From CAZEVY01 sp964515555 (GTDB lineage: Bacteria; Acidobacteriota; Terriglobia; Bryobacterales; Bryobacteraceae): DNA of 64,000 bases. The notes beneath the pieces were generated by a model that had not been told where the DNA came from, did no database searches, and saw only the letters and a list, made by a program, of their open reading frames with translations. Location: the NCBI GenBank assembly GCA_964515555.1, contig CAZEVY010000018.1, forward strand, positions 7,014 through 71,013. Direction: 5' to 3'. Each line of letters starts with the position of its first letter. The stretch's first letter is position 1. This document shows positions 29,022-38,319 of this stretch, in pieces. Both the position numbers and the translations under genes were made by a program.

Positions 29022-30219
29022 GTCCTTCCTCGATAGCGTTATACCCCAGACACACCACGGCGAGAAACATCTGGAGCACCTCGCTGTCGCCCAGGTTGTG
29101 CTCCCAGACGCCACCGACCAGCACGGCGACGATCACCGCGACGGCGCCGCGCAGCACCCACTCGGCCGGCCCGGCGCGCACCGCCGCTCGCGAAAAATCC
29201 CAGAGCGCCTTGCCCATCAGCCACACCAGCGCGAGCATCGCCGGGATGCCGCGCTCGGCCGCGTAGTGCAGGTACACGTTGTGGAGATGACCGTACCACC
29301 AGGCGCTCGGCACCGGCTTCTCGACGCCCGGCGGGAGGAACTCGTCGAAGCGCCGCTCGACCATCATCGGGCCGACGCCGAAGAACGGATGCGCCTGAAT
29401 CATAGCGACGCCGGTGGCGCGCAGCACAGCGCGATGGCGGTTCGAGTCGAGCTCTCCCTTGGGCTGCCAGGCCGATTCAATGCGGGAGCGCAGGGGCGCG
29501 GGCGCGGCGAAAAATCCGATCGCGGCGAGCAGGGGAAGGGCGAGGATCGTCCATCGACGCCAGTGCCACAACAGGTATACGCCGCCGGCCGCCGCCGCCG
29601 GCCAGACGCTGCGCGTGAAGCTCGCGACGATCGCAAGGGAGATGACGGCGCCGCAGGCCGCCAATTCGGCGCGATGTGCGCGCGGGCCTTTGTAGAAGAA
29701 CAACAGCGCCCCCAGCATCAGCAGGACGATCGTCATCTCGCCGGCGAACGTCATCCAGTGGCTCATGAAGCCCGTGATGCGCTCGCCGACGTAGTACTCG
29801 TAGAATGGCCGCCCGGCGGTGCGGGCCGCCTCGAGCTTGCGCTGAAACTGGACCAGCGCGGCGAGCGACGACAGGGTCGCCACGCCCGCCCACAGCAGCG
29901 CGACGGTGCGCGCGTGCTCGATCTTCCGCAGCGCGCTCGCCACCACCAGCAGTGTCAGGAAGACGAAGAACTTGCGGATCTGCGGGCGCCCCGCGGCCGG
30001 GTCCGGAGAGAGCGCCAGCGAGATCAGCGTGAGGATCATGAACACGCCGGCCGGCAGAGCCGCGGGCGGAAGACGCATCTTCTCGCCCGAGGCCAGCAGC
30101 GCGGCCACCGCCAGCGCCAGCGTCGCGTGGCAGACGGCGATCGAGAACAGCGAGGCCGCCAGCGAGAGGATCGTCAAATAAAACGCCGCCCGCTGAAAAT
30201 GTTTTTGGGCGCCGCTCAT
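29014..30219 (-). CDS. O-antigen ligase/polymerase family membrane protein
   Basis: The 401-residue polytopic protein has about ten to twelve hydrophobic helices and a large periplasmic loop. Near the C-terminus it carries GHLHNVYLHYAAERGIPAM, the histidine-containing Wzy_C/WaaL signature, and further upstream a conserved arginine region (ASFTRSVWPA). Such proteins join undecaprenol-linked glycans to lipid A core or polymerise them in the periplasm. With lpxI nearby, this supports an LPS-bearing outer membrane. Ligase and polymerase cannot be told apart from sequence alone. It is divergent from sixA and coupled to the SDR gene downstream. Confidence 0.8.
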   Translation of the reverse strand: MSGAQKHFQRAAFYLTILSLAASLFSIAVCHATLALAVAALLASGEKMRLPPAALPAGVFMILTLISLALSPDPAAGRPQIRKFFVFLTLLVVASALRKIEHARTVALLWAGVATLSSLAALVQFQRKLEAARTAGRPFYEYYVGERITGFMSHWMTFAGEMTIVLLMLGALLFFYKGPRAHRAELAACGAVISLAIVASFTRSVWPAAAAGGVYLLWHWRRWTILALPLLAAIGFFAAPAPLRSRIESAWQPKGELDSNRHRAVLRATGVAMIQAHPFFGVGPMMVERRFDEFLPPGVEKPVPSAWWYGHLHNVYLHYAAERGIPAMLALVWLMGKALWDFSRAAVRAGPAEWVLRGAVAVIVAVLVGGVWEHNLGDSEVLQMFLAVVCLGYNAIEEGRA

Positions 30220-30241
30220 GGACGTATCTCAGTATGCCAGA

Positions 30242-30742
30242 ATGGTTCCCGTGGAGATTCACATCCTGCGGCACGCCATCGCCGATCCGGCCAAGCCCGG
30301 CGAGCCGGACGCCGACCGCGCCGTCACGCCGGACGGAAAGAAAAGACTGCGCGAAGTGCTTCGCGTCGCCAAGGCTGCCGGCCTCGCGCCCACGCTGATC
30401 CTGACGAGCCCCTACCGGCGCGCGATGGAAACCGCCGAGTACGCGGCCACCTACCTGGGGTTCACGGAATCACCGCTATCCACCAAGGCATTGCTGCCGG
30501 GCTCCAACGCCGAGGACGTCTGGGAGGAGATTCGCGTGCACAAGGACGCGCAGGAGATCCTGTTGGTGGGCCACGAGCCGCTGCTCGGGCAACTGGCCGG
30601 TTACCTGCTCGGCACGCCGGGGTTGCTGATCGATTTCAAGAAGGGCGCGCTGGTGCGGGTCGACATGGAACAGTTCGGCGTGAAGCCGCGCGGCGTGCTG
30701 CGCTGGTTCCTGACGCCGAAACTGGCGTCGAAGACGGGATGA
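30242..30742 (+). CDS. sixA: SixA-type phosphohistidine phosphatase
   Basis: The 166-residue protein belongs to the histidine phosphatase superfamily. The catalytic RHA motif is at 10-12 (ILRHAIAD), the second histidine lies in LVGHEPLLGQ (H111), and TSPYRRAMETA supplies the conserved arginine. SixA removes phosphate from histidine of phosphorelay or PTS proteins in E. coli. I chose the ATG at 30242; a GTG three codons later is also possible, and neither has a strong ribosome binding site. A short hydrophobic open frame overlaps its stop codon. Confidence 0.82.
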   Translation: MVPVEIHILRHAIADPAKPGEPDADRAVTPDGKKRLREVLRVAKAAGLAPTLILTSPYRRAMETAEYAATYLGFTESPLSTKALLPGSNAEDVWEEIRVHKDAQEILLVGHEPLLGQLAGYLLGTPGLLIDFKKGALVRVDMEQFGVKPRGVLRWFLTPKLASKTG

Positions 30743-30837
30743 GTCCGCGGCGCATCGAAATCGGCGCGGGCGTTTACGCGATGGCCGTGAGCGCGTACGT
30801 TCTGTACCTGTGTTTTCTCTACCGCCCGCAGGGCTGA
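30739..30837 (+). CDS. Possible 32-residue single-helix membrane peptide
   Basis: An ATG at 30739 overlaps the sixA stop codon (ATGA) and opens a 32-codon frame with a basic start (MSPRRIE) and one hydrophobic helix (VYAMAVSAYVLYLCFLY). The four-base overlap is the common coupling arrangement of real operons, and the composition fits a small membrane peptide. No homology is known to me, and it could be chance in GC-rich DNA. Confidence 0.35.
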   Translation: MSPRRIEIGAGVYAMAVSAYVLYLCFLYRPQG

Positions 30838-30861
30838 GGCGCCGCGACGGCCCGCCGATGA

Positions 30862-30889
30862 CCGCTCCCCACGGTCGCGGCTCCGTCAG
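30862..30889. repeat. Dispersed GC-rich repeat, copy 3
   Basis: CCGCTCCC followed by ACGGTCGCGGCTCCGTCAG matches the core at 7023-7050 and 55463-55492, and the preceding GATGA is shared with the 55463 copy. It lies between convergent genes, 13 bases before the end of the M20 hydrolase gene. Confidence 0.6.
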
Positions 30890-30901
30890 GGTTGCGGGCC
30901 C

Positions 30902-32344
30902 CTATCGCCGATCGCGGTAATCGAGCGGCGGCTTCCGATCCGCCGGAATCCGCGACTTGTACTCGAATGTTCCCTTACGCCGCCGGAAGCTCTCCCGCGC
31001 CAGCTCCAACTGCCGCGGATCGGCGAAGATATCGATGGCCGTAAGCGCCAGCGTTTTGGCGGCCGTCAACATCCCTTTGCGGCCGATCGACATGCCCGAA
31101 CAGGCGGCCGACTGCCAGCTATGGCCCGGCGTTCCCGGCACGTAGGTCGCCGTGGTGAATTGCGCCGTCGGCAGCATCCAGCTCACATCGCCGACGTCGG
31201 TGGACCCCGTGCCCGGACCCTCGTCCATCGGCAGCACCTGCTCCTGCGCTCCCAGCGGCTGGCGGTCCTCCAGGTCGAGCGTCTTGCGCAGCGCCTCGGC
31301 GAAGATCTGCTCCTGGGGCGAGTACTTGATGCCGCCGACGGCCCGCAGATTGCGGTCGAGCAGCGCGCTGAGGGCGTCGTTCGGCAGCACGTTGTAGACG
31401 CTGTTGACCACCTCGACCTCGAGCTTGGTCTCCGTGCCGAGCGCGCCCGCCTCGGCGCACTTCACCATGCGGCTCCAGACGTTGTCGAGCGTCGGCATGC
31501 CGGGATGGCGCGCGTAGTAATAACCTTCCGTGAAATCGGGCACGACGTTGGGGGCCGCGCCGCCCGCCGTGATGATGTAGTGGATGCGCGCCGACGACGG
31601 CACGTGTTCGCGCAGCAGCTCGACGCAGTGGTTGGCGAGCTGCAAGGCGTCGAGCGCCGAGCGTCCGGCTTCCGGCGACGCCGCCGCGTGCGCCGCGCGG
31701 CCCTGGTAACGGAACTTGCCGGTGATGTTGGCGAGCGTGCTGCGCTTGCTGGCGCGATTCTCGCTGCCGGGGTGCCAGGTCAGCGCGATGTCGACTCCTT
31801 CGAAGGCGCCGGCGCGCGCCATGTAGATCTTCCCGCCGCCGCCTTCTTCCGCGGGCGTGCCGAAGAATCGGATGGTGCCGGGGAGTTTGCGCTCGGAGAG
31901 CCATTCTTTCACCGCCACGGCCGCGAACGCCGAGGCCGTGCCGAGCAGGTTGTGTCCGCAGCCGTGGCCGGGTGCGCCGGCGGCGCCGCGCGGGCGCTTC
32001 TCGGGCGTGTCCTGCTGCGAAAGGCCGGGCAGCGCGTCGTATTCGCCGAGGATGGCGATGACGGGGCGGCCCTGTCCCCACGAGGCGGTGAAGGCGGTCG
32101 GAATGCCCCCGATGCGGTCCTGGATCTGGAAGCCGTACTCCTTCAGGCGCGCCTTGAGAAGGTCGGCGCTCTGGGTTTCCTTGTAGCCGACTTCGGCGAA
32201 TTCCCAGATGCGCCGCGAGACGTCGCCCCAGGCCTGCGTGGAGGCGTCCATGCGCTTGATCACCGCGAATTTTTCAGGGGACGGTTGCGCGAGGGCGGAG
32301 AGGGCGGCGATGGCCGGGAGCAGGGGTCGGAAGCGCATAAACAC
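30902..32344 (-). CDS. M20-family amidohydrolase, AbgB-like (p-aminobenzoyl-glutamate hydrolase subunit B family)
   Basis: This 480-residue metallopeptidase-like enzyme starts with a probable signal peptide (MRFRPLLPAIAALSALA) and carries M20 metal-site motifs: HGCGHNLLG (about 128-136) and TPAEEGGGGK (about 162-171), plus a dimerisation domain with GRAAHAAASPEAGRSAL. The C-terminal GTGSTDVGDVSWMLP and PGTPGHSWQ segments are typical of the AbgB branch. AbgB cleaves p-aminobenzoyl-glutamate with AbgA; no abgA is adjacent, so the substrate may be another amidated amino acid. An export signal, if real, would be unusual for cytosolic AbgB. Confidence 0.85.
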   Translation of the reverse strand: MFMRFRPLLPAIAALSALAQPSPEKFAVIKRMDASTQAWGDVSRRIWEFAEVGYKETQSADLLKARLKEYGFQIQDRIGGIPTAFTASWGQGRPVIAILGEYDALPGLSQQDTPEKRPRGAAGAPGHGCGHNLLGTASAFAAVAVKEWLSERKLPGTIRFFGTPAEEGGGGKIYMARAGAFEGVDIALTWHPGSENRASKRSTLANITGKFRYQGRAAHAAASPEAGRSALDALQLANHCVELLREHVPSSARIHYIITAGGAAPNVVPDFTEGYYYARHPGMPTLDNVWSRMVKCAEAGALGTETKLEVEVVNSVYNVLPNDALSALLDRNLRAVGGIKYSPQEQIFAEALRKTLDLEDRQPLGAQEQVLPMDEGPGTGSTDVGDVSWMLPTAQFTTATYVPGTPGHSWQSAACSGMSIGRKGMLTAAKTLALTAIDIFADPRQLELARESFRRRKGTFEYKSRIPADRKPPLDYRDRR

Positions 32345-32403
32345 TTATCCTAACCCTGTCGGTCAGGCACTCGCGCCGGTCGCGTCGGGACGGCGCTGCC
32401 CGC

Positions 32404-33822
32404 TCACCGGCTGTACCGCGTCAGCTCCTGCTTCGTCGTCGAGAGCCACTGGTCGATGGGGGGCGCGCCGATGCGGTCGAAGAACTTTCCCAGGTCGGCC
32501 CGCAACTCCTCGCGGCGCCCACGGTGCGAATTGGAGTGGAACAGATCCTGCGACTCGCCGGGGTCGCGGTCCAGGTCGAAGAACTCGCTCGGAAAGCCGC
32601 CGCCGCGCTCGATGAACTTCCAGCGATCCGTTCGGATGGCGCGCACGAAGCAGTACTCGAAGAAGAGCCAGCGCTCGCGCCACTTGGGCGGATCGCCGGC
32701 GAGGAACCCGGCGTAGCTGCGGCCGGGCCGCCTGGCATCGGGCGGCGCGGCGATTCCCAGGTAGTCGAGGATGGTCGGGAAGAAATCGTAGGACGCGACC
32801 AGCGCCCGCTCGGTACGGCCGCCCCGCAGGCGCGCCGGATGATTCCAGATCATCGGCACGCGAATCGACTCCTCGTACATATTGAAGGGCCAAGTGCCGT
32901 TGCCCTTGCCCCAGAAGCCGTGATGGCCCGCGTTCCATCCCTGGTCGGCGGTGAAGACGATGAGCGTGTTCTCGCGCACGCCCAGTTCCTCGAGCTTCTT
33001 CTCGACGCGCGCCAGGCTGGCGTCGAGACCGGTCACCAGCGCGGCGTAGGCGATGCGGCTCTGCGTGTTTCCCATGTGCTGCCGGAGATCGCGGTTGGCC
33101 CACGGGTGCGGTTCCTCGTCCGGGAAGCAGGCGCCGCCGCCGTTGCGATAGTAAAGCTCGCGATGCTCCTCGGGCTGATGGTCGTAGGGTGTGTGCGGCG
33201 CGTAATGCGGCAGGTAGAGGAAGAAGGGCTTGCCGCGCGACTGGTCGAGGAACTCCAGCGCGCAGTCGGTGACGACGTCGGTCTTGTAGCCCTGGGTCTT
33301 CACGCGCGCGCCATTGCGGACGATCTCGGGGTCGCGATAGGTGCCGCCGCCGCCGGGAATTGTGGCCCAGTAGGAGAAGCCCGCCTGCGGCTGGTCGTCG
33401 TGTCCCATATGCCACTTGCCGCACATGCCGAGCGTGTAGCCGCTCTTCGCCAGAATCTCGGTGAACGTCGGATGACCGTCGAGCCAGCGCCGCGATCGCG
33501 GACCGAAGGTGTCGGCGGGGCGCAGGTAGTCCTGGACGCCGTGTGTCGACGGCATGCGGCCGGTGAGATACGTCATGCGGCTCGGCGAGCACACCGGGGT
33601 GGCGGCGAAGGCGTTGGTGAAGCGCACGCCTCCGGCGGCCAGGCGGTCGAGCGCGGGCGTGCGGATGTCGGCGCATCCCGCCGCGCCTTGCGCCCAGGCG
33701 CCGTGGTCGTCCGTCATGACGAATACGACATTCGGGCGCGACGGAGCGAGTTGCGCCGAACGCCCGATCCACGGGCCTGCGACCGCGTTGGCGAGGAATC
33801 GGCGTCGTGTGGTCGAGGTCAT
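32404..33822 (-). CDS. Tat-exported sulfatase (arylsulfatase family)
   Basis: I place the start at 33822, where the protein opens with a twin-arginine signal (TSTTRRRFLANAVAG), giving 472 residues. The active-site motif C78-S-P-S-R82 is the site of formylglycine formation, and the metal-site segment NVVFVMTDDHG (31-41) is intact. MGHDDQPQ, TADQGWNAGHHGFWGKGNGTW and FFEYCFVRAIRTDRWKFI are also typical. Such enzymes remove sulfate from glycans or small aromatics in the periplasm. The neighbouring receptor gene (divergent, 97 bases away) could import the products, but this is only an inference. A formylglycine-generating enzyme is not in the window. Confidence 0.92.
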   Translation of the reverse strand: MTSTTRRRFLANAVAGPWIGRSAQLAPSRPNVVFVMTDDHGAWAQGAAGCADIRTPALDRLAAGGVRFTNAFAATPVCSPSRMTYLTGRMPSTHGVQDYLRPADTFGPRSRRWLDGHPTFTEILAKSGYTLGMCGKWHMGHDDQPQAGFSYWATIPGGGGTYRDPEIVRNGARVKTQGYKTDVVTDCALEFLDQSRGKPFFLYLPHYAPHTPYDHQPEEHRELYYRNGGGACFPDEEPHPWANRDLRQHMGNTQSRIAYAALVTGLDASLARVEKKLEELGVRENTLIVFTADQGWNAGHHGFWGKGNGTWPFNMYEESIRVPMIWNHPARLRGGRTERALVASYDFFPTILDYLGIAAPPDARRPGRSYAGFLAGDPPKWRERWLFFEYCFVRAIRTDRWKFIERGGGFPSEFFDLDRDPGESQDLFHSNSHRGRREELRADLGKFFDRIGAPPIDQWLSTTKQELTRYSR

Positions 33823-33919
33823 ATTTGCAGATCGGAGTTTACCGGATGTTAACGATAGCAAGACGCATGCGTGTGTTAGTATGTTTCAGATTAGCAGTCT
33901 CGGAAAGGGAGTTTCCGCC

Positions 33920-36900
33920 ATGCACCTCAGAACTGCGTTGATCTTCTCTCTCGTCGTTCTCCTAATCGCCGCCGCCGCGCCTGCCCAGGAGTATCGCAGC
34001 ACGCTCAGTGGGCGCGTCCTCGACGCGCAGCAGGCCGTCGTACCGGGCGCCAAAATCACCCTCGTGGCCGTCGAAACCGGCGCGCGCTACGAAACAGTGG
34101 CGGGCGCCGAGGGCCAGTACACCGTGCCTTTCCTGCCGCCGGGCGCCTACAACATCAGCGCCGAGGCCCAGGGCTTCAAGCGCTACGTGCGCGAGAAGGT
34201 GCAGATGGTGACCAACGAGCGCCGCGCGCTCGACATCAACCTCGAGATCGGCCAGATCGCCGAGACGGTGACGGTGAGCGCCGAGACGTCGCTGCTCGAA
34301 ACCTCGAATGCGTCGGTGGGACAAGTCATCACCGCGCGGCAGATCGAGAACATGCCGATGAACGGCCGCACGCCGCTGGTGCTGGCCCAGCTCGCCTTCG
34401 GCGTGACGCCCGCCGCCGACCCGCGCTTCGCCCGTCCGTTCGATAACGCCGGGCCCTCCGGGTTCTCGATGGGCGGCGCCCCCGCGCAGACCAACGAGCT
34501 CCTGCTCGATGGCGCGCCCGACACCACGCGCAACATGCGCGTTGCGTATAACCCGCCGGTCGACGGCGTCGCCGAGGTGAAGGTGGAGACCTTCATGGCC
34601 GACGCAGCCTACGGCCACACCGCCGGCGGAACGGTGAACGTCGTGATGAAGGGCGGGACCAACCAGGTCCACGGCTCGGCCTACAACTTTAACCAGGTCT
34701 CGAAGCTGGCGGCCACGAATTTCTTCACCAATCGCGCCGGGCAGAAGAAGTCGGTGACACGATACAACCAGTACGGCGCCAACGCCGGCGGCCCGATGTA
34801 CATTCCGAAGCTCTACGACGGCCGCAACAAAGTGTTCTGGTACTTCGCCTACGAGGGCATCAAGGACTCGTTCCCGGAACCGATCACCACGTCGGTGCCG
34901 AGTGACGCCTTCCGCAACGGCGATTTTTCGGCTTTGACGCGCATCGGCGCCAACTACACCATCTACGATCCGACCACGGGGGTCGTCGAGGGCGCACGCA
35001 TCCGTCGGACTCCGTTCGGAAACAACACCATCCCCGCCAACCGCATCAATGCCATTGCCAGAAACTACTTCCCGTACTGGCCCGCTCCCAACCAGGGCGG
35101 CCAGGCCGACGGCCGCGACAACTTCCTGTCGCCTTCGGTCCGCGCCGACGACTACAACAGCCAGATCGGGCGGCTGGATTTCAACCTCTCCGACAGACAC
35201 AAATTCTTCTACAACTTCCGCCACAACGAACGCCTTGAGGATCGCGGCAACCGTTTCTTCAACATCGGCACGGGCAACTACCTGGCGCGCGTCAACTGGG
35301 GCACTATGATCGACGACGTGTACACCTTCAGCCCCACCACGCTGCTCAACACCCGCTTCAACTGGACGCGGTTCACCGAGGGCAACACCCGGGCCAGCGA
35401 CGGCTTCGACTTCACCACGCTGGGGTTCCCGCAGTCGTTGCAGGGCTTCTCCGCGAAGAACGTGATGCCGCGGGTCAACGTCGGCGGCATCAACTCGCTC
35501 GGCGATTCCGGCGGCGACAACACGCCCTTCGACATTTTCCAGATTTTCGTGAACCTCACCAAGATTCACGGCAAGCACAGCCTCAAGATCGGAACCGACC
35601 TGCGCTTGCAGCGCGAGAGCTCGAACGGCTTCGGCAACTCCAGCGGCGCGTACGATTTCGGCACCAATTGGGTGCGCGGCCCGCTCGACAACTCGACCGG
35701 AGCGCCCTTCGCGCAGGAGTTCGCCTCCTTCCTGCTCGGCCTGCCGACCGGCGGCAACTGGCAGATCAACGCCTCGCGCACCGGTCAGTACGGCAGCTAC
35801 GCCTTCTTCGTCCAGGACGACTACCGCGTTCGCTCCAACCTGACCCTGAATCTCGGCATCCGCTATGAGCGCGACGTGCCGACCACGGAGCGCTTCAACC
35901 GCACCACCGTCGGCTTCGACCCGAACGTCGCCAGCCCGGTCGACGCCGCGGCGCGCGCCGCCTACGCGCGCAGCCCGATTGCGGAAGTGCCGGTCGCCAA
36001 CTTCAAGGCGGTCGGCGGAATGCTGTTCGCATCGTCGAGCCAGCGGAGCGTCTACGACACCAACGGCTACGTCAGCCCGAGGTTCGGCTTCGCCTGGACG
36101 CCGGGATTCGTCAAGCGCACCTCGGTGCGCGGCGGCGTCGGCCTGTTCCTGGGTCCGCTCGATCCCAGCCTCCAGCAGCCGGGCTTCAGCCAGACCACCA
36201 ACATCGTGCCGACTCTCAACAGCTTCCTGACGCCGAACGCCACCCTGAGCAACGCCTTCCCGCCGCCGGGCATTCAGCAGCCGACGGGCGCTTCGCTCGG
36301 CATCGCGACGTTCCTGGGTCAGGGCATCACCGTCGTCGGCCGCGACCGCGTCAATCCCTACTCGATCCGCTGGACGCTCGACATCCAGCGCGAACTCGGC
36401 AGGAATCTGGTGTTCGAGATCGGCTACATCGGCAACCACTCCGTGCACCTGCGCATGGGCGACTCGCAGTCCATCCGGTTCGTCCCGCCTGAGTTCCTGA
36501 GCACATCGCCGTTCCGCGACCAGCCCGTGATCGACAGGCTCTCGGCGCTGGTGCCGAATCCTTTCGCCGGCCTGCTGCCCGGCACGAATCTTAACGGCGC
36601 GACCTTCGCGCGGTCCAACCTGCTGGTGCAGTACCCGCATTTCACGGGAGTGTCGGTGTCCGATCTCAGCGACGGCACTTCGTTTTTCCATATGCTCCAG
36701 GTACGCCTCGAGAAGCGCTACTCGAACGGACTCCAGTTCCTGACCAATTTCCAGTTCTCCAAGCTCATCGAGCAGCGCACCCGTCTCAACACGTTCAGCG
36801 ACCTGCACAAGCGCATCTCGGCCGACGACCGGCCGCACCGGATCGTCTTCTCGGCCAGCTACGATCTGCCGTTCGGCAAGGGCAAGCCTTATGGCGCCGC

Positions 36901-37387
36901 GGCGCACCCGGTGGTGCGGCAGATCATCGGCGGCTGGATCCTCAACGGCATCTACACCTACCAGCCGGGCCCTCCGGCCGGCGACTGGGGCAACGTCATC
37001 TACCTCGGCGGCGACCTCAACTGGGACCCGAAGAACATCGACAACACCTTCAACCGCGATCCGTTCATCACCAAGACGGCCACGGTGACGACCTGGTCGG
37101 CGTCGGCGGCCTCTGCCTCGGCGCTGGGCTCCAACATCCGCGTGTTCCCGCAACGCTTCGCGAATCTGCGAAATGACGGCGTCAACAACGTGGACGCCTC
37201 CATACTGAAGAACTTCGACATCACCGAGAGCGTGCGGCTCCAGTTCCGCACCGAGTTCTTCAACTTCTTCAACCACGTGACGTTTAACGGGCCGAACCTG
37301 GACCCGACGAACTCGAATTTCGCGAGGATCACCGGGCAGTCGAACCTGCCGCGCACGACGCAGATGGCGCTGAAGCTAACGTGGTAG
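33920..37387 (+). CDS. Oar-type TonB-dependent outer membrane receptor
   Basis: I place the start at 33920, after an AGGGAG site, where a signal peptide begins (MHLRTALIFSLVVLLIAAAAPAQ). The 1155-residue protein has a carboxypeptidase-regulatory-like domain (about 27-110, STLSGRVLDAQQAVVPGAKI), a plug region with MNGRTPLVLAQLAFG and ELLLDGAPDT, and a long barrel ending in tryptophan (QMALKLTW). It is a paralogue of the receptor at 24079-27441 with modest identity. Its ligand is unknown; the divergent sulfatase suggests sulfated glycans as a guess. A heptad repeat array begins at the base after the stop codon. Confidence 0.9.
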   Translation: MHLRTALIFSLVVLLIAAAAPAQEYRSTLSGRVLDAQQAVVPGAKITLVAVETGARYETVAGAEGQYTVPFLPPGAYNISAEAQGFKRYVREKVQMVTNERRALDINLEIGQIAETVTVSAETSLLETSNASVGQVITARQIENMPMNGRTPLVLAQLAFGVTPAADPRFARPFDNAGPSGFSMGGAPAQTNELLLDGAPDTTRNMRVAYNPPVDGVAEVKVETFMADAAYGHTAGGTVNVVMKGGTNQVHGSAYNFNQVSKLAATNFFTNRAGQKKSVTRYNQYGANAGGPMYIPKLYDGRNKVFWYFAYEGIKDSFPEPITTSVPSDAFRNGDFSALTRIGANYTIYDPTTGVVEGARIRRTPFGNNTIPANRINAIARNYFPYWPAPNQGGQADGRDNFLSPSVRADDYNSQIGRLDFNLSDRHKFFYNFRHNERLEDRGNRFFNIGTGNYLARVNWGTMIDDVYTFSPTTLLNTRFNWTRFTEGNTRASDGFDFTTLGFPQSLQGFSAKNVMPRVNVGGINSLGDSGGDNTPFDIFQIFVNLTKIHGKHSLKIGTDLRLQRESSNGFGNSSGAYDFGTNWVRGPLDNSTGAPFAQEFASFLLGLPTGGNWQINASRTGQYGSYAFFVQDDYRVRSNLTLNLGIRYERDVPTTERFNRTTVGFDPNVASPVDAAARAAYARSPIAEVPVANFKAVGGMLFASSSQRSVYDTNGYVSPRFGFAWTPGFVKRTSVRGGVGLFLGPLDPSLQQPGFSQTTNIVPTLNSFLTPNATLSNAFPPPGIQQPTGASLGIATFLGQGITVVGRDRVNPYSIRWTLDIQRELGRNLVFEIGYIGNHSVHLRMGDSQSIRFVPPEFLSTSPFRDQPVIDRLSALVPNPFAGLLPGTNLNGATFARSNLLVQYPHFTGVSVSDLSDGTSFFHMLQVRLEKRYSNGLQFLTNFQFSKLIEQRTRLNTFSDLHKRISADDRPHRIVFSASYDLPFGKGKPYGAAAHPVVRQIIGGWILNGIYTYQPGPPAGDWGNVIYLGGDLNWDPKNIDNTFNRDPFITKTATVTTWSASAASASALGSNIRVFPQRFANLRNDGVNNVDASILKNFDITESVRLQFRTEFFNFFNHVTFNGPNLDPTNSNFARITGQSNLPRTTQMALKLTW

Positions 37388-37415
37388 CGGTCAGCTTTCA
37401 GCGGTCAGCGGTCAG
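37388..37415. repeat. Heptad repeat array (CNNTCAG x4) after the second TonB receptor
   Basis: CGGTCAG, CTTTCAG, CGGTCAG and CGGTCAG run without gaps from the first base after the receptor TAG and are followed by the inverse CTGAC. The opposite strand of the array encodes the last residues and stop codon of the convergent FAH-family gene. The arrangement mirrors the one at 23985-24078. Confidence 0.8.
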
Positions 37416-38282
37416 CTGACGAGTATCAACCGCTGGCTGGCGGACTCCCTGACGGACGGTGGCGGTCAACTCGCCGACACCCTCGATATACGCCCGCACG
37501 CGGTCGCCGGGGCGGATTCGCGCGCCCTTCGGGCACCCGGTTGAGATCAGATCGCCCGGGTGCAGCGTCATCACCTCGCTGTGAAAGCGCACCAGCTCGA
37601 ACGGCCCGTGCTTCATGTTGCGCACGAAGTCGCGCGAACACACGCCGCCGTTGTGCCCGGTGACCACCTCCAGCGCGCCAACGTCGGCGACCTCGTCGGC
37701 GGTGACGATCACGGGGCCGAAGCTGAAGAAGGTATCGAAGCTCTTGGCGCGCGTCAGATAACGTGGATTGCGCCGCAACACATCAAGCGCGGTCAGGTCG
37801 AGCGTGGTCGTGTAGCCGAAGATGACGCCGGGGACGTCGCCGGCCGGGACGTACTTGCACGTCTTCCCCATGACGACGCCCAGCTCTCCTTCGGCGTCGA
37901 CTTCATTGGTGATGTCGGCGGGCGGCAACACGATCTCGCCGCCCGGCTCGAACATGCACGACGCGGGCTTCATGAAGCTGCCCGGCTCCTCGGGCTGCAC
38001 CGCCTGAATGTCGACCGCGTGCGAATGGTAGTTCAGCCCGATGCACCAGATCTTGGGCGGCACGTCGTAGGGGAGAATCGGCGCGACCTCGGTGAGAGGA
38101 ATCGCCGGCACGCCGCGGGTGTCGGCGAGCTCGCCGGCGGCGCCGGAGCGGATGATCTCCAGCACGTCGTCGGCGGCGCGGGTGCCGCGGCACGCGTTGA
38201 TCTCGGTCACCGGAGCGACGCCCTCCGCGGAGAGTACGCCTGCATGGCGCGCGCCTCGGTAAACGAATCGCAACAGTTTCAC
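37398..38282 (-). CDS. Fumarylacetoacetate hydrolase (FAH) family protein
   Basis: The 294-residue protein belongs to the FAH superfamily, which hydrolyses or decarboxylates beta-diketones and 2-oxo acids with a divalent metal. Conserved segments are IWCIGLNYHSHAVD (about 78-91), the metal-binding DAEGELGVVMGK (about 128-139), GYTTTLDLTALD, SFDTFFSFGPVIV and HPGDLISTGCPKGAR. FMKPASCM is also family-like. The last residues (RQLTADR) come from the heptad repeat array and are probably not part of the ancestral fold. The substrate cannot be told from sequence. Confidence 0.88.
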   Translation of the reverse strand: MKLLRFVYRGARHAGVLSAEGVAPVTEINACRGTRAADDVLEIIRSGAAGELADTRGVPAIPLTEVAPILPYDVPPKIWCIGLNYHSHAVDIQAVQPEEPGSFMKPASCMFEPGGEIVLPPADITNEVDAEGELGVVMGKTCKYVPAGDVPGVIFGYTTTLDLTALDVLRRNPRYLTRAKSFDTFFSFGPVIVTADEVADVGALEVVTGHNGGVCSRDFVRNMKHGPFELVRFHSEVMTLHPGDLISTGCPKGARIRPGDRVRAYIEGVGELTATVRQGVRQPAVDTRQLTADR

Positions 38283-38319
38283 CCGGGTCCCCCACCTCGG
38301 CTATCGCTTGACGTGCGTC

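Noticed and set aside
33877..33882. TAGTAT upstream of the second TonB receptor as a -10 box
   Set aside because: No acceptable -35 hexamer 16-18 bases upstream; too weak to list as a promoter.
33962..37276. A minus-strand open frame of about 1100 codons opposite the second TonB receptor
   Set aside because: Same reason: shadow of codon bias in the receptor gene; no ribosome binding site or recognisable domain.
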